A DNA stretch of 64,000 bases from Stutzerimonas stutzeri (GTDB taxonomy: Bacteria; Pseudomonadota; Gammaproteobacteria; Pseudomonadales; Pseudomonadaceae). Under the pieces are notes generated by a model that worked only from the letters and a program-made list of their open reading frames with translations, had not been told where the DNA came from and ran no database searches. Of the stretch, positions 36,426 to 46,969 are shown piece by piece (the first letter of the stretch is position 1; every line of letters begins with the position of its first letter). The stretch is taken from contig NZ_POUT01000001.1 of NCBI RefSeq assembly GCF_002890915.1, forward strand, positions 186,001 through 250,000. The letters are read 5' to 3'. A program made the position numbers and the translations under genes.

Positions 36426-36512
36426 GACTCGACCCCTGAGAATCCCTGAGTGGTCGAGTCTATACGGCAAACATGACAGTCAGGTTATCCGCAGCGGCAA
36501 ACCCGACCAAAG

Positions 36513-37307
36513 TCAGACAGCGACGGGTGCCTTGATGTGCGGATGCGCCTCGTAGCCGACCAGCTCGAAATCCTCGAAGCGGAAGGCGAACAGGTCCTTC
36601 ACCGCCGGGTTGAGTTTCATCGTCGGCAGCGGCAGCGGTTCGCGGGTCAGCTGCAGGTCGGCCTGCTCCAGGTGGTTGGCGTACAGGTGGCAGTCGCCGC
36701 CGCTCCAGATGAACTCGCCCGGCTCGAGGTCGCAGACCTGCGCCATCATCAGCGTCAGCAGCGCGTAGCTGGCGATGTTGAAGGGCACGCCGAGGAAGAT
36801 GTCCGCCGAGCGCTGGTAGAGCTGGCAGCTGAGCTTGCCGTCGGCGACGTAGAACTGGAACAGCGCGTGGCACGGCGGCAGCGCCATCTGCTCGACCAGC
36901 GCCGGGTTCCAGGCCGAGACGATCAGCCGGCGCGAATCCGGGTTCTTCCTGATCATCGCCAGCAGGTTGGCGATCTGGTCGATGGACTCGCCGTTCGGCG
37001 CCGGCCAGGAACGCCACTGGTAGCCGTAGACCGGGCCGAGATCGCCGTTCTCGTCGGCCCACTCGTCCCAGATCGAGACACCGTTTTCCTTCAGGTAGGC
37101 GATGTTGGTGTCGCCTTTGAGAAACCACAGCAGCTCGTGGATGATCGAGCGCAGATGGCACTTCTTGGTGGTCACCAGCGGGAAGCCCTGGCCCAGGTCG
37201 AAACGCATCTGATGGCCGAACACCGAGTAGGTGCCGGTGCCGGTGCGATCGCTCTTGAAGGTGCCGTGTTCGCGCACATGGCGCATCAGGTCGAGGTACT
37301 GTTTCAT
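36513..37307 (-). CDS. thyA: Thymidylate synthase
   Basis: A 264-residue ThyA, the standard length, which methylates dUMP to dTMP with methylene-tetrahydrofolate. The start at 37307 gives [26 protein letters not shown]. The catalytic Cys lies in [11 protein letters not shown] (about residue 146), followed by [26 protein letters not shown]. The C-terminus KAPVAV is typical. It follows lgt on the minus strand with a 90-base gap, the usual Pseudomonas arrangement. Confidence 0.97.
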   Translation of the reverse strand: MKQYLDLMRHVREHGTFKSDRTGTGTYSVFGHQMRFDLGQGFPLVTTKKCHLRSIIHELLWFLKGDTNIAYLKENGVSIWDEWADENGDLGPVYGYQWRSWPAPNGESIDQIANLLAMIRKNPDSRRLIVSAWNPALVEQMALPPCHALFQFYVADGKLSCQLYQRSADIFLGVPFNIASYALLTLMMAQVCDLEPGEFIWSGGDCHLYANHLEQADLQLTREPLPLPTMKLNPAVKDLFAFRFEDFELVGYEAHPHIKAPVAV

Positions 37308-37397
37308 CGATGGGCTCGGAGGGGAAAAGGCTGCGCGAATAGTAAAAGGCCGGGCCCGGCTTGTCGCGTACACTGCGACGAGCCGGGCAACGGCCTG

Positions 37398-38198
37398 TCA
37401 GGCCGGGGCGTTGGAAGCGTCGCGCCGATAACCCCAGGCGATCATGCCGACGCCGAGCAACACCATGGGGATGCACAGCAGTTGGCCCATGGTCAGCCAG
37501 CCGAACGCCAGGTAACCCAGCTGCGCGTCCGGCACGCGGACGAATTCGACGATGAAGCGGAAGATGCCGTAGCACACCGCGAACAGCCCGGACACCGCCA
37601 TGGTCGGCCGCGGCTTGCGCGAATAGAGCCAGAGGATGACGAACAGCGCAACGCCTTCCAGGGCGAACTGGTAGAGCTGCGACGGATGCCGCGCCAGCTG
37701 CTGCGGATCGGTGGGGAAGACCATCGCCCAGGGCACGTCGGAAGCCTTGCCCCACAGCTCGGCGTTGATGAAGTTGCCGATGCGTCCGGCACCCAGGCCG
37801 ATCGGCACGAAGGGCGCGATGAAGTCCATCAGTTCGAAGAAGCTCTTGCCGTTGCGCCGGGCGAAGATCCAGGAGCACAGCAGCACGCCGATCAGCCCGC
37901 CATGGAACGACATGCCGCCCTTCCACACCTGCAGGATCAGGCTGGGCTGATTGATGTAGGCAGCCAGGTCGTAGAACAGCACGTAACCCAGGCGCCCACC
38001 GACGATCACGCCCATGGCCACCCAGAACACCAAGTCCGACAGCTTGTCCTTCGGCCATTCCGGCGCGAAGCGCTGCACCCGCAGCGATGCCAGCCACCAG
38101 GCGCCGCCGATGCCGACGAGGTACATCAGGCCGTACCAGTGAATCTGTAGCGGGCCGATGGCGATCGCCACCGGATCGATCTGCGGGTAGGGCAGCAT
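37398..38198 (-). CDS. lgt: Prolipoprotein diacylglyceryl transferase
   Basis: A 266-residue inner-membrane enzyme that adds diacylglycerol to the lipobox Cys of prolipoproteins. The start at 38198 has GAGGAGG upstream. Seven hydrophobic segments are visible. The family signature [13 protein letters not shown] lies at about residues 143-155, and HPSQLYQ-type sequence ([13 protein letters not shown]) follows. It is 10 bases downstream of the TauE-like gene and upstream of thyA. Confidence 0.96.
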   Translation of the reverse strand: MLPYPQIDPVAIAIGPLQIHWYGLMYLVGIGGAWWLASLRVQRFAPEWPKDKLSDLVFWVAMGVIVGGRLGYVLFYDLAAYINQPSLILQVWKGGMSFHGGLIGVLLCSWIFARRNGKSFFELMDFIAPFVPIGLGAGRIGNFINAELWGKASDVPWAMVFPTDPQQLARHPSQLYQFALEGVALFVILWLYSRKPRPTMAVSGLFAVCYGIFRFIVEFVRVPDAQLGYLAFGWLTMGQLLCIPMVLLGVGMIAWGYRRDASNAPA

Positions 38199-38208
38199 CC
38201 GCGCCTCC

Positions 38209-39000
38209 TCAAACAAGAAAATTGATGCCGACGCTCAGCAGCAGCAGAGCGAACAACCGTCTCAGGACCCTGGCCGACAGCCGATGCGCAAGGTTCGCGC
38301 CGATACGCGCGAAGAACATGCTGGTGATGGCAATGCCGACCAGCGCGGGCAGGTAGATGAAGCCGAAGCTCCATTCCGGCAGTTGCGGATCGTGCCAGCC
38401 GACCAGCATGAAACTCAGCGCACCGGCGATGGCGATCGGCAGGCCGCAGGCCGCGGAAGTGGCCACCGCCTGCTGCATCGGCACGCTGCGCCAGCTGAGA
38501 AAGGGCACCGTCAGCGAACCACCGCCGATGCCGAAGATTGCCGAAGCCCAGCCGACCACAACGCCGGCCACGGTCAGCCCCGGCTTGCCCGGCACGCCGC
38601 GCGAGGCCTTGGGCTTGATGTCGAGCACCATCTGGATCGCCATGAGGATGGCGAACACGCCGATGATCTTCTGCAGCATCGGCCCCTGGATGGCCGCCGC
38701 GGTCAGCGAGCCGAGCGCGGCGCCGACGAGAATGCCGAGGGTCATCCACAGCACGATCGGCCAGCGCACCGCGCCTCTGCGATGGTGCGCCCGGATCGAA
38801 TTGATCGAGGTGAAGACGATCGTCGCCAGCGAAGTGCCGACGGCCAGATGGGTCAGTACCTGCTCCGAGAAGCCGTGTGCGGTGAAGCTCAGGACCAGCA
38901 CCGGGACGATGATCATTCCGCCGCCGACGCCGAACAGCCCGGCCAGCACACCGGCGAAGCTCCCCAGCAGCAGATACAGCAGAAACTCCATGTGGTCCAT
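38209..39000 (-). CDS. TauE/SafE family sulfite/anion exporter-like membrane protein
   Basis: A 263-residue membrane protein with about eight hydrophobic helices. The family repeat is seen twice: [19 protein letters not shown] (about residues 17-35) and [15 protein letters not shown] in the second half. The family exports sulfite, sulfoacetate or related organosulfur anions; the substrate here is unknown. ATG 39000 was used; ATG 38991 is equally possible. It is 10 bases upstream of lgt and probably co-transcribed with it. Confidence 0.87.
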   Translation of the reverse strand: MDHMEFLLYLLLGSFAGVLAGLFGVGGGMIIVPVLVLSFTAHGFSEQVLTHLAVGTSLATIVFTSINSIRAHHRRGAVRWPIVLWMTLGILVGAALGSLTAAAIQGPMLQKIIGVFAILMAIQMVLDIKPKASRGVPGKPGLTVAGVVVGWASAIFGIGGGSLTVPFLSWRSVPMQQAVATSAACGLPIAIAGALSFMLVGWHDPQLPEWSFGFIYLPALVGIAITSMFFARIGANLAHRLSARVLRRLFALLLLSVGINFLV

Positions 39001-39112
39001 CCGCAAGGCAAAGCGGCATGGTAGCCGAAAAAGCGGGCGGAAGCCGAACGCGGTTGCCGAGCCGGCCAGTTGGCTTCAAGCTCTCGCTTCGAACCTTCCA
39101 CCGAGCGACCCC

Positions 39113-39868
39113 ATGTGCCTGATCGTTTTCGCCTGGCGCCCGGAACATGCACTGCCGCTGGTGCTGGCCGCCAACCGCGATGAATTCCATGCGCGCCCCA
39201 GCCTGCCGCTGGGCTGCTGGGAGGACGCGCCCTGGATCGTCGGCGGGCGCGACCTGCAGGCCGGTGGCACCTGGCTGGGCATCACCGCGCGCGGACGTTT
39301 CGCCGCGCTGACCAACATCCGCGCGCCCGGCCAGCCGCCGGGCCTGCGTTCGCGCGGCGAGCTACCGGAGCGTTACCTGCGCGGCGAGCTGACGCCGGGC
39401 GATTACCTGGCCGAGCTGGCCGGACGCTGCGCCGACTATGCGGGATTCAATCTGCTGGTCGGCGATCACCGACAACTCTGGCATCTGCATTCGCACACCG
39501 GCGAACCACGACCGCTCGCGCCCGGCCTCTATGGGCTGTCCAACGCCGGCCTGGATACCCCCTGGCCGAAACTGACCCGGGCGCGCGCGGCCCTGGCCAG
39601 CCAGCTCGCCCGGCCCGATCCGGAGCACCTGCTGGAGCTGCTCGCCGATACGCAGCCGGCCGCCGAGCACGAGCTGCCACGCACCGGGGTATCGCTGGAA
39701 TGGGAACGGCGGTTGTCGAGCATCTTCATTGCCAGCCCGGAATACGGCACCCGCGCCAGCACCGCGCTGATCCGCCGGGCCGACGGCACGCTGGATATTC
39801 TCGAACGCAGCTTCGGCCCGCAAGGTCCACTGGGCGAGGTGCACTATCGCCATCCGCCGGGGGCCTGA
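39113..39868 (+). CDS. NRDE (TANGO2-like) family protein
   Basis: A 251-residue protein of the NRDE family, related to eukaryotic TANGO2. The N-terminus MCLIVFAWRPEHALPLVLAANRDEFHARP contains the name motif NRDE with Cys 2 exposed after Met removal, as in Ntn-hydrolase-like folds. The segment GGTWLGITARGRFAALTNIR follows. Enzyme activity is not established for the family; links to haem handling have been proposed for TANGO2. It is divergent from the TauE-like gene and converges on ptsP with a 15-base gap. Confidence 0.88.
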   Translation: MCLIVFAWRPEHALPLVLAANRDEFHARPSLPLGCWEDAPWIVGGRDLQAGGTWLGITARGRFAALTNIRAPGQPPGLRSRGELPERYLRGELTPGDYLAELAGRCADYAGFNLLVGDHRQLWHLHSHTGEPRPLAPGLYGLSNAGLDTPWPKLTRARAALASQLARPDPEHLLELLADTQPAAEHELPRTGVSLEWERRLSSIFIASPEYGTRASTALIRRADGTLDILERSFGPQGPLGEVHYRHPPGA

Positions 39869-39883
39869 GGGCACCCCAGCACC

Positions 39884-42157
39884 TCAGACGGCAGCGGAAG
39901 GATTGATCAGCTTGCTCAGGCCGAGATTGCGCAGGGTCAGCTGCACGGTGCTGTGGATCACCTGCGGGCTGTCGAGGAGCATGACCCGGCCCAGCAGTTG
40001 CTGGGCGGTATCCATGCTGACCTGGCGCAGCAGCCATTTCACCTTGGGCAGGTTGGTGGCGTTCATCGACAGGCTGTCGAAGCCCATCGCCAGCAGCAGC
40101 ATGGCCGCCGCCGGATCGCCGGCCATCTCGCCGCAGATGCTCACTGGCTTGCCTTCGCCATGCGCTTCATTGACCACCCGCTGCAGCGCTTCCAGCACGG
40201 CCGGATGCAGGTAGTCGTAGAGGTCGGCGACCCGCGGGTTGTTGCGGTCCACGGCCAGCAGGTACTGGGTCAGGTCGTTGGAGCCGACCGAAATGAAGTC
40301 GACCAGGCGCGCCAGTTCACGGGTCAGGTAGACCGCCGCGGGCACTTCGATCATCACCCCCACCGGCGGCATCCGCACGTCGAGCCCTTCGTCGCGCACC
40401 TCGCACCAGGCGCGGTGGATCAGGTGCAACGCTTCTTCCAGTTCGCGGATACCGGAGATCATCGGCAGCAGGATGCGCAGGTTGTTCAGCCCGGCGCTGG
40501 CCTTGAGCATGGCGCGGGCCTGCAGCAGGAAGATTTCCGGATGGTCGAGGGTGACGCGGATGCCGCGCCAGCCGAGGAAGGGGTTTTCTTCCTTGATCGG
40601 GAAATACGGCAGGCACTTGTCGCCGCCGATATCGAGGCTGCGCATGGTCACCGGCAGCGGATGGAAGGCCTCCAGCTGCTCGCGGTAGATGGCCATCTGC
40701 TCCTTCTCGCTGGGGAAGCGCTCCTTGATCATGAAGGGCACTTCGGTGCGGTACAGGCCGACGCCCTCGGCGCCGCGCTCCTGGGCACGCACCACGTCGG
40801 CGAGCAGGCCGGTGTTGACCCACAGCGGTATGCGATGGCCGTCGGTGGTCTCGCAGGGCAGCTCGCGCAGCACGTCGAGCCCCTCGGAGAGCTGGCGCTC
40901 CTGCTCGGCGAGCACTTCGTACTGTTCGCGCAGCACCTTGCCGGGGTTGGTGATGATCTCGCCGCGGTAGCCGTCGATGATCAGCTCGATCCCATCGACC
41001 TTGGAATACGGCAGGTCCACCGCCCCCATCACCGTGGGAATGCCCATGGCGCGGGCGAGGATGGCGACGTGCGAGTTGCTCGAGCCGAGCACCGAGACCA
41101 TGCCGACCAGCTTGCCTTCCGGCACCTCGCCGAGCATCGCCGGCGACAGTTCCTCGCTGACCAGGATGGTCTTGTCGGGGTAGACCAGGGTCTGCTGGCG
41201 GGCTTCCTGCAGATAGGCAAGCAGGCGCCGGCCGATGTCCTTGACGTCCGAGGCACGCTCGCGCAGGTAGGCATCGTCCATCAGCTCGAAGCGCCGCACG
41301 TGCTCGTTGACCACCTGGCGCAGCGCGCCCTGGGCCCACTGGCCGGTGCGGATCACCTTGACCACTTCGCCGCCGAGGGCGGAGTCGTCGAGCATCATCA
41401 GGTACACGTCGAACAGCGCACGCTCTTCCTTGCGCATCTGCGTGGCGAGCTTTTCCGAAAGCCCGCGCATATCGGCGCGTACCGCTTCCAGCGCCGCCTC
41501 GAACAGCGTCAGCTCGGCTTCGATGTTGTCGACGGTCTTGTCCGGCACCACTTCGAGATCGGCCGGCGGCAGCACCACCAGGGCGGTCCCGACCGCAGCA
41601 CCCGGCGCGCCCGGAATGCCGACGAAACGGGTTTCCTGGATGCCCTTGCCCTGGCGGCCGAGACCGCGGATCGAACCGGTCGCCTCGGCGTGGGCGATGA
41701 CGCCGGCGAGCTGCGCGCTCATCGTGACCAGGAAGGCCTCCTCGCCCTCGTCGAACTGGCGGCGTTCCTTCTGCTGGATGACCAGCACGCCCATCACCCG
41801 CCGGTGGTGGATGATCGGCGCGCCGAGGAAGGAGGCGTAGCGTTCCTCGCCGGTCTCGGCGAAGTAGCGATAGCGGGGATGTTCGGAAGCGTGTTCGAGG
41901 TTGAGCGGCTCCTCGCGGGTGCCGACCAGGCCGACCAGGCCCTCGTTGGGTGCCATGCTGACCTTGCCGATGGCGCGCTTGTTGAGGCCTTCGGTGGCCA
42001 TCAGGACGAAGCGTTCGGTCTCCGGATCGAGCAGATAGACCGAGCAGACCTGGCTACCCATGGCCTCCCTGACTCTCAGCACGATGATGCCCAATGCCGC
42101 CTTGAGGTCCTTGGCGGCATTCACTTCCTGGACAATCTTGCGCAGCGTGCCGAGCAT
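39884..42157 (-). CDS. ptsP: Phosphoenolpyruvate-protein phosphotransferase EI-Ntr
   Basis: A 757-residue nitrogen-PTS enzyme I. The N-terminal GAF domain covers about residues 5-155 (SQVCSVYLLDPETERFVLMATEGL). The EI part begins at about 170. The phosphorylated His lies in SSNSHVAILARAMGIPTVMG (about 355-375). The C-terminal PEP-binding barrel includes LYRTEVPFM, EVPAAVYLTRELARLVDFISVGSNDLTQYLLA and the active Cys in VSICGEMAGDP. It starts the phosphorelay to NPr and EIIA-Ntr, which links nitrogen and carbon state to gene control. It follows rppH by 22 bases, as in other gammaproteobacteria. Confidence 0.96.
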   Translation of the reverse strand: MLGTLRKIVQEVNAAKDLKAALGIIVLRVREAMGSQVCSVYLLDPETERFVLMATEGLNKRAIGKVSMAPNEGLVGLVGTREEPLNLEHASEHPRYRYFAETGEERYASFLGAPIIHHRRVMGVLVIQQKERRQFDEGEEAFLVTMSAQLAGVIAHAEATGSIRGLGRQGKGIQETRFVGIPGAPGAAVGTALVVLPPADLEVVPDKTVDNIEAELTLFEAALEAVRADMRGLSEKLATQMRKEERALFDVYLMMLDDSALGGEVVKVIRTGQWAQGALRQVVNEHVRRFELMDDAYLRERASDVKDIGRRLLAYLQEARQQTLVYPDKTILVSEELSPAMLGEVPEGKLVGMVSVLGSSNSHVAILARAMGIPTVMGAVDLPYSKVDGIELIIDGYRGEIITNPGKVLREQYEVLAEQERQLSEGLDVLRELPCETTDGHRIPLWVNTGLLADVVRAQERGAEGVGLYRTEVPFMIKERFPSEKEQMAIYREQLEAFHPLPVTMRSLDIGGDKCLPYFPIKEENPFLGWRGIRVTLDHPEIFLLQARAMLKASAGLNNLRILLPMISGIRELEEALHLIHRAWCEVRDEGLDVRMPPVGVMIEVPAAVYLTRELARLVDFISVGSNDLTQYLLAVDRNNPRVADLYDYLHPAVLEALQRVVNEAHGEGKPVSICGEMAGDPAAAMLLLAMGFDSLSMNATNLPKVKWLLRQVSMDTAQQLLGRVMLLDSPQVIHSTVQLTLRNLGLSKLINPSAAV

Positions 42158-42179
42158 GCTCAGAGGCTTTCTCCTCGTC

Positions 42180-42659
42180 TCAGTCCCGCACCGGCAGACG
42201 CGGGGCGAGTTCTTTAAGTGCGCGACGATAGACCTCGCGCTTGAATGTGACCACCTGTCCCAGCGGGTACCAGTAGCTGACCCAGCGCCAGCCGTCGAAC
42301 TCGGGCTTGCCGGTCAGGTCCATGCGCACCCGCTCCTCGGTACTGGTCAGGCGCAGCAGGAACCATTTCTGCTTCTGGCCGATGCACAGCGGCTGGCTAT
42401 GGGTGCGCACCAGACGCTGCGGCAGACGATAACGCAACCAGCCGCGGGTGCAGGCGAGGATGTTCACATCCTGCTCCTCCAGGCCGATTTCCTCGTTGAG
42501 CTCGCGCAGCAGAGCCTCTTCCGGCGTTTCACGGGCATTGATCCCGCCCTGCGGAAATTGCCAGGCATCCTGATTGATCCGCCGAGCCCAGAGCACCTGA
42601 CCGACATCATTGGTCAGGATGATGCCGACATTGGGGCGAAAACCATCGGAATCGATCAC
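42180..42659 (-). CDS. rppH: RNA pyrophosphohydrolase
   Basis: A 159-residue Nudix hydrolase that removes pyrophosphate from the 5' end of mRNA and triggers decay. The GTG start at 42659 gives the family N-terminus [17 protein letters not shown]. The Nudix box is complete: [22 protein letters not shown] (about residues 36-57). The segment WLRYRLPQR and KWFLLRL are also typical. It is co-oriented with ptsP 22 bases downstream. GAGG lies about ten bases before the GTG. Confidence 0.95.
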   Translation of the reverse strand: MIDSDGFRPNVGIILTNDVGQVLWARRINQDAWQFPQGGINARETPEEALLRELNEEIGLEEQDVNILACTRGWLRYRLPQRLVRTHSQPLCIGQKQKWFLLRLTSTEERVRMDLTGKPEFDGWRWVSYWYPLGQVVTFKREVYRRALKELAPRLPVRD

Positions 42660-42849
42660 GGCATACAACCTCGCTGACGCATGTCGCGGCATTGTTCCAC
42701 AAAACCGCAACGAGTCGAAAGCACGGCAAGCGGCCATCCGGCGCAGGAGAGCCTCGGCGCGGCACCGCACGCGGTCATCGCCGAGGCTGCCGCACAGGCG
42801 CGCCAACCGTTATGCTTGGTGCCTCCCCAACAGTCCGAGGAAACCATCC

Positions 42850-43503
42850 GTGCGCCTGGCTCTATTCGATCTCGACAACACCCTGCTGGCCGGTGACAGC
42901 GACCACGCCTGGGGCGAATACCTGTGCCAGCGCGGCATCGTCGATGCCGACAGCTACAGGGCGCGCAACGATGCCTTCTACCAGGACTACCTCGCCGGCA
43001 GCCTCGACGTGCATGCCTACCAGAACTTCTGCCAGGAAATCCTCGGCCGCAGCGAATTGCCGCAGCTGCAGCAATGGCACGCGGAGTTCATGCGCGACTT
43101 CATCGAGCCAATCGTGCTGGCCAAGGGCGAGGCGCTGCTGCGCCAGCATCTCGAGGCCGGCGACCGGGTGGTGATCATCACCGCCACCAACCGATTCATC
43201 ACCGGCCCGATCGCCGCACGGCTGGGCGTCGACACCCTGCTGGCCACCGAATGCGGGATGGAGGATGGCCGCTACACCGGGCGCCTCACCGACATCCCCT
43301 GCTTCCAGGAAGGCAAGGTGGCGCGCATCGAGCGCTGGCTGGCGGAGAACGCGCTAACCCTGGAGGGCAGCTATTTCTACAGCGATTCGCGCAACGACCT
43401 GCCGCTGCTCGAGCGCGTCAGCCACCCGGTGGCGGTCGACCCGGACCCGACCCTGCGCAAGACCGCCGCAGAGCGCGGCTGGCAGATCATCTCGCTGCGC
43501 TGA
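42850..43503 (+). CDS. HAD-IB family phosphatase (SerB-like)
   Basis: A 217-residue HAD hydrolase. The GTG start at 42850 gives [20 protein letters not shown], with the nucleophile and acid Asp of motif I (DLDNT). Motif II is VVIITATNR, and motif III/IV is [15 protein letters not shown] helical cap lies between about residues 20 and 85. The group includes phosphoserine and histidinol-phosphate phosphatases; the substrate is not clear from sequence. It is divergent from rppH, its normal neighbour in Pseudomonas. Confidence 0.88.
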   Translation: MRLALFDLDNTLLAGDSDHAWGEYLCQRGIVDADSYRARNDAFYQDYLAGSLDVHAYQNFCQEILGRSELPQLQQWHAEFMRDFIEPIVLAKGEALLRQHLEAGDRVVIITATNRFITGPIAARLGVDTLLATECGMEDGRYTGRLTDIPCFQEGKVARIERWLAENALTLEGSYFYSDSRNDLPLLERVSHPVAVDPDPTLRKTAAERGWQIISLR

Positions 43504-43535
43504 GGCAGCGCAGCGGCCAGGCCGGGCGGGAGGAA

Positions 43536-43976
43536 TCAGGCCGGCTTGGCGCCCATCAGGCCGCTGATCGCCAGCAGCACCAGCAGGATCAGCCCGGCAT
43601 AGGCGAGGGCAAAGCGCAGCAGGCGCGCCGGTGCCGGTGTATCGCCCAGCGTCGCGCAGGCGCGCAGGCGCCCGGCGAGCAGCAACCCGAGCGGCAACAG
43701 CAGGACGAACAGCAGCGAACTGGCCAGCAGCCACAGCTGGCCCAGCGGCCAGCCGGCCAGGTGCGCCAGCCACCAGCCGCTGGCCGGCAGGCTCAGCGCC
43801 AGCAATGCCAGCAGCGGCAGGGCAATCAGCCGGGTACGCCGCAGTTTGCGCTGCAGCAGCGCGGCATCGCCGCCGCGCCAGGCCTTCCACAGCAACAGCA
43901 CGTGGGCGATCAGCCCGAGGATCAGCAGCACCGCCGATACGGCGTGGACGATTCTCAGCAGCAGGTAGTGTTCCAT
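43536..43976 (-). CDS. Four-helix membrane protein, DUF2269-like
   Basis: A 146-residue hydrophobic protein with four predicted membrane helices (about residues 8-30, 50-72, 80-100, 120-142). The N-terminal HAVSAVLLILGLIAHVLLLWKAW and the spacing of helices resemble DUF2269 proteins, for which no function is known. The start at 43976 has AGGAGAG upstream. It lies 24 bases after ilvA in the same direction and may share its transcript. Confidence 0.75.
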   Translation of the reverse strand: MEHYLLLRIVHAVSAVLLILGLIAHVLLLWKAWRGGDAALLQRKLRRTRLIALPLLALLALSLPASGWWLAHLAGWPLGQLWLLASSLLFVLLLPLGLLLAGRLRACATLGDTPAPARLLRFALAYAGLILLVLLAISGLMGAKPA

Positions 43977-44000
43977 GTGCTCTCCTGGCAGCCCGTTCGC

Positions 44001-45515
44001 TCAGCCGAGAAACAGCTTGTAGGCCGGGTTGTCGCTTTCATCCCAGTAGCGGTAGCCGATCTTGTCCAGCGCCGCCGGCAGCAGGTGCAGTTCCTGCTCC
44101 GGCACCTGCAGCCCGGCGACCACGCGGCCATCGGCGGCGCCATGGTTGCGGTAGTGGAACATGGAAATGTTCCAGCGCCCGCCCAGCTTGTTGAGGAAAT
44201 TGAACAGCGCGCCGGGCCGTTCGGGAAATTCGAAACGCAGCACCCGTTCGTCGCTGACCCCGGCCGCATGGCCGCCGACCATGTGCCGCGTGTGCAGCTT
44301 GGCCAGCTCGTTGTCGGTCAGGTCGAGCACCGGGAAGCCCTTCTCGCGCAGGCTCTCCACCAGCGCCGCGCGCGGATCGGTTTCCGGGTGGGTCTGCACG
44401 CCGACGAAGATGTGCGCCTCGCGGTTGGTGTGGTAGCGGTAGTTGAACTCGGTGATCTGGCGCTTGCCGATGGCCTCGCAGAAGGCCTTGAAGCTGCCCG
44501 GCTGCTCGGGAATGGTGACGGCGATGATCGCCTCGCGCTTCTCGCCCAGCTCGGCGCGCTCGGCGACGTGGCGCAGGCGGTCGAAATTGACGTTGGCGCC
44601 CGAATCGATGGCCACCAGCACCTGGCCGCTGGCCCCCTCGCGCTCGACGTACTTCTTGATCCCGGCCACGCCCAGCGCGCCGGCCGGCTCGGTGATCGAG
44701 CGGGTGTCGTCGTAGATGTCCTTGATCGCCGCGCAGATCTCGTCGGTGCTGACGGTGATCACCTCGTCGACGTAGCGCCGGCAGATGTCGAAGGTGTGCT
44801 CGCCGATCTGCGCCACCGCCACGCCGTCGGCGAACAGCCCGACCTGATCGAGCACCACCCGCTGGCCGGCGGCCATGGCCGCCTGCAGGCAGTTGGAATC
44901 GTCCGGCTCGACGCCGATCACCTTGGTGTGCGGATAGAGGTATTTCACGTAAGCGGCGATCCCGGCCACCAGCCCGCCGCCGCCCACCGGCACGAAGATC
45001 GCGTCGATCGGCCCCTGGTGCTGGCGCAGGATTTCCATCGCCACGGTGCCCTGGCCGGCGATCACGTCAGGATCGTCGTAGGGGTGGATATAGACATAGC
45101 CCTTCTCTTCCACCAGCTTCAGCGAATAGGCCAGCGCCTCGGGGAACGCGTCGCCGTGCAGCACCACCTTGCCGCCGCGGGCGCGCACGCCCTGCACCTT
45201 CAGCTCGGGGGTGGTGCGCGGCATGACGATGGTCGCCTTGATGCCCAGCTGCTTGGCCGCCAGCGCCACGCCCTGCGCATGGTTGCCGGCCGAGGCGGTG
45301 ACCACGCCGCGTGCCAGTTCCTCGGGCGAAAGCTGTGCCAGCTTGTTGTAGGCGCCACGGACCTTGAAGGAGAACACCGGCTGCAGATCCTCGCGCTTGA
45401 GCAGAATCTGGTTGCCGATGCGTTCGGACAGCTGGCGGGCAGGCTGCAGCGGGGTTTCGATGGCGACGTCGTAGACGCGCGAGGTGAGGATCTTCTTGAC
45501 GTAGTGTTCGAGCAT
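44001..45515 (-). CDS. ilvA: Threonine dehydratase, biosynthetic
   Basis: A 504-residue IlvA, which deaminates threonine to 2-oxobutyrate, the first step of isoleucine synthesis. The PLP Lys lies in [12 protein letters not shown] (about residue 57), and the glycine loop is [16 protein letters not shown] (about 183-198). Two ACT-like regulatory domains occupy about 325-500 and would bind isoleucine and valine. The start at 45515 ([17 protein letters not shown]) is the family one. It is divergent from rpiA with a 167-base gap. Confidence 0.96.
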   Translation of the reverse strand: MLEHYVKKILTSRVYDVAIETPLQPARQLSERIGNQILLKREDLQPVFSFKVRGAYNKLAQLSPEELARGVVTASAGNHAQGVALAAKQLGIKATIVMPRTTPELKVQGVRARGGKVVLHGDAFPEALAYSLKLVEEKGYVYIHPYDDPDVIAGQGTVAMEILRQHQGPIDAIFVPVGGGGLVAGIAAYVKYLYPHTKVIGVEPDDSNCLQAAMAAGQRVVLDQVGLFADGVAVAQIGEHTFDICRRYVDEVITVSTDEICAAIKDIYDDTRSITEPAGALGVAGIKKYVEREGASGQVLVAIDSGANVNFDRLRHVAERAELGEKREAIIAVTIPEQPGSFKAFCEAIGKRQITEFNYRYHTNREAHIFVGVQTHPETDPRAALVESLREKGFPVLDLTDNELAKLHTRHMVGGHAAGVSDERVLRFEFPERPGALFNFLNKLGGRWNISMFHYRNHGAADGRVVAGLQVPEQELHLLPAALDKIGYRYWDESDNPAYKLFLG

Positions 45516-45682
45516 TCTGGCTATCTTGGCGGGAATTGCGGGCAATCCGGCGAGTCTACTCCGCGACACCGGCCTCGACCACAGACAATGCGCACGCAAA
45601 AATGCCGGTACAGCCGGCGGGCGAGACCCGTCGGCGACGCAGGGCTATAATCGACACCCCGTCTTCCCGCCCGGACCCTCCC

Positions 45683-46354
45683 ATGACCCAGGATCAGCTC
45701 AAGCAGGCCGTCGCCCAGGCCGCCGTCGACCATATCGTGCCCAAGCTCAACGACCGCAGCATCGTCGGCGTCGGCACCGGCTCCACCGCCAACTTCTTCA
45801 TCGACCTGCTGGCTCGGCACAAGGGCTTCTTCGACGGTGCGGTGGCCAGCTCCGAGGCCACCGCCGAGCGCCTGAAGCAGCACGGCATCCCGGTCTACGA
45901 CCTGAACACGGTGAGCGAACTGGAGTTCTACGTCGACGGCGCCGACGAAGCCAACAAGCACCTCGAGCTGATCAAGGGCGGCGGCGCGGCGCTGACCCGC
46001 GAGAAGATCGTCGCGGCGGTGGCCAGGACCTTCATCTGCATTGCCGATGGCAGCAAGCTGGTCGAGCAGCTCGGCACCTTCCCGCTGCCGGTGGAAGTCA
46101 TTCCCATGGCGCGCAGCCACGTCGCGCGCGAGCTGGTCAAGCTCGGCGGCGACCCGGTCTACCGTGAAGGCGTGGTGACCGACAACGGCAACGTCATCCT
46201 CGACGTGCACAACCTGATGATCGGCTTCGCGCCGGAGCTGGAAGGCAAGATCAACGACATTGTCGGCGTGGTCAGCAATGGCCTGTTCGCCATGCGGCCG
46301 GCCGATATCCTGCTGCTCGGCACCGCAAGCGGCGTGCAGACACTGGAACGCTGA
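45683..46354 (+). CDS. rpiA: Ribose-5-phosphate isomerase A
   Basis: A 223-residue RpiA of standard length, which interconverts ribulose 5-phosphate and ribose 5-phosphate in the pentose phosphate pathway. Substrate-loop motifs [13 protein letters not shown] (about residues 28-40) and VDGADEAN (about 81-88) and the catalytic [14 protein letters not shown] (about 94-107) are all present. It is divergent from ilvA as in other pseudomonads. Confidence 0.97.
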   Translation: MTQDQLKQAVAQAAVDHIVPKLNDRSIVGVGTGSTANFFIDLLARHKGFFDGAVASSEATAERLKQHGIPVYDLNTVSELEFYVDGADEANKHLELIKGGGAALTREKIVAAVARTFICIADGSKLVEQLGTFPLPVEVIPMARSHVARELVKLGGDPVYREGVVTDNGNVILDVHNLMIGFAPELEGKINDIVGVVSNGLFAMRPADILLLGTASGVQTLER

Positions 46355-46442
46355 AGCGAAGCGGCGATATCCCCCGCTTGCGGCTACGCTTGCCTTTGCT
46401 GCATCACCAGCAAGCGCAGACCACCAACAGGAGGGTGTCGCC

Positions 46443-46790
46443 ATGTCCGGCAAGTTCCAGCTGAAGAAATCCAGCAACGGCCAGTTCCATTTCAACCTGC
46501 TGGCCAGCAACGGCCAGGTCGTGCTGTCCAGCGAACAATACAAGGCCCATGCCTCGGCGCTGAACGGCATCGACTCGGTACGCAAGAACGCCGTGCGCGA
46601 AGGTGCGTTCGAGATCAAGGAATCCAGCAACGGCAAGCACTACTTCGTGCTCAAGGCCACCAATGGCCAGGTCGTCGGCCAGAGCCAGATGTATGCCAGC
46701 CTGCACAGCGCCGAACAGGGCTGCGACTCGGTTCGCCGCCATGCCCCCGATGCGGCGCTGCAGGACGAGAGCGCCGCACCGGTCACCTGA
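46443..46790 (+). CDS. YegP family protein (two DUF1508 repeats)
   Basis: A 115-residue small soluble protein made of two DUF1508 repeats: FQLKKSSNGQFHFNLLASNGQVV (from residue 5) and FEIKESSNGKHYFVLKATNGQVV (from about 60), each followed by a helical half with SVR. The tail is acidic and Ala-rich. The family function is unknown. The start at 46443 has AGGAGGG upstream. It is 88 bases downstream of rpiA on the same strand and may be expressed with it. Confidence 0.9.
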   Translation: MSGKFQLKKSSNGQFHFNLLASNGQVVLSSEQYKAHASALNGIDSVRKNAVREGAFEIKESSNGKHYFVLKATNGQVVGQSQMYASLHSAEQGCDSVRRHAPDAALQDESAAPVT

Positions 46791-46829
46791 CCGGCGCCGG
46801 GTGGTCAGCGCGACAGCCGGCCACCCGGA

Positions 46830-46865
46830 TCACTTGCGGGACACGTAGAACGGGCCCGGTTCGCC
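46830..46865 (-). pseudogene. Possible remnant of a second SdiA-regulated-type gene (3' tail)
   Basis: On the minus strand this stretch reads GEPGPFYVSRK followed by a stop. The gene just upstream ends GEPNRFYVFSRKR and a stop, and the nucleotides also align with small gaps. The frame stays open for over 100 bases upstream but has no start codon or family sequence. It looks like the end of a lost tandem copy. Confidence 0.45.
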
Positions 46866-46969
46866 AGAAGGAATTTCAATGCGCGCATGACACCTGCGCT
46901 CTTCTAGTTTTCTGGCATCGCGATTGCGTCCGGCCGGGCTTAGCTCAGGCTTAACGGGCGCACTGCGCC

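Noticed and set aside
39953-42217. 754-codon plus-strand frame opposite ptsP
   Set aside because: Antisense shadow of ptsP with no domain and biased composition.
42924-45650. 908-codon plus-strand frame
   Set aside because: It runs off-frame through the HAD phosphatase and antisense through ilvA; no family motif is present.
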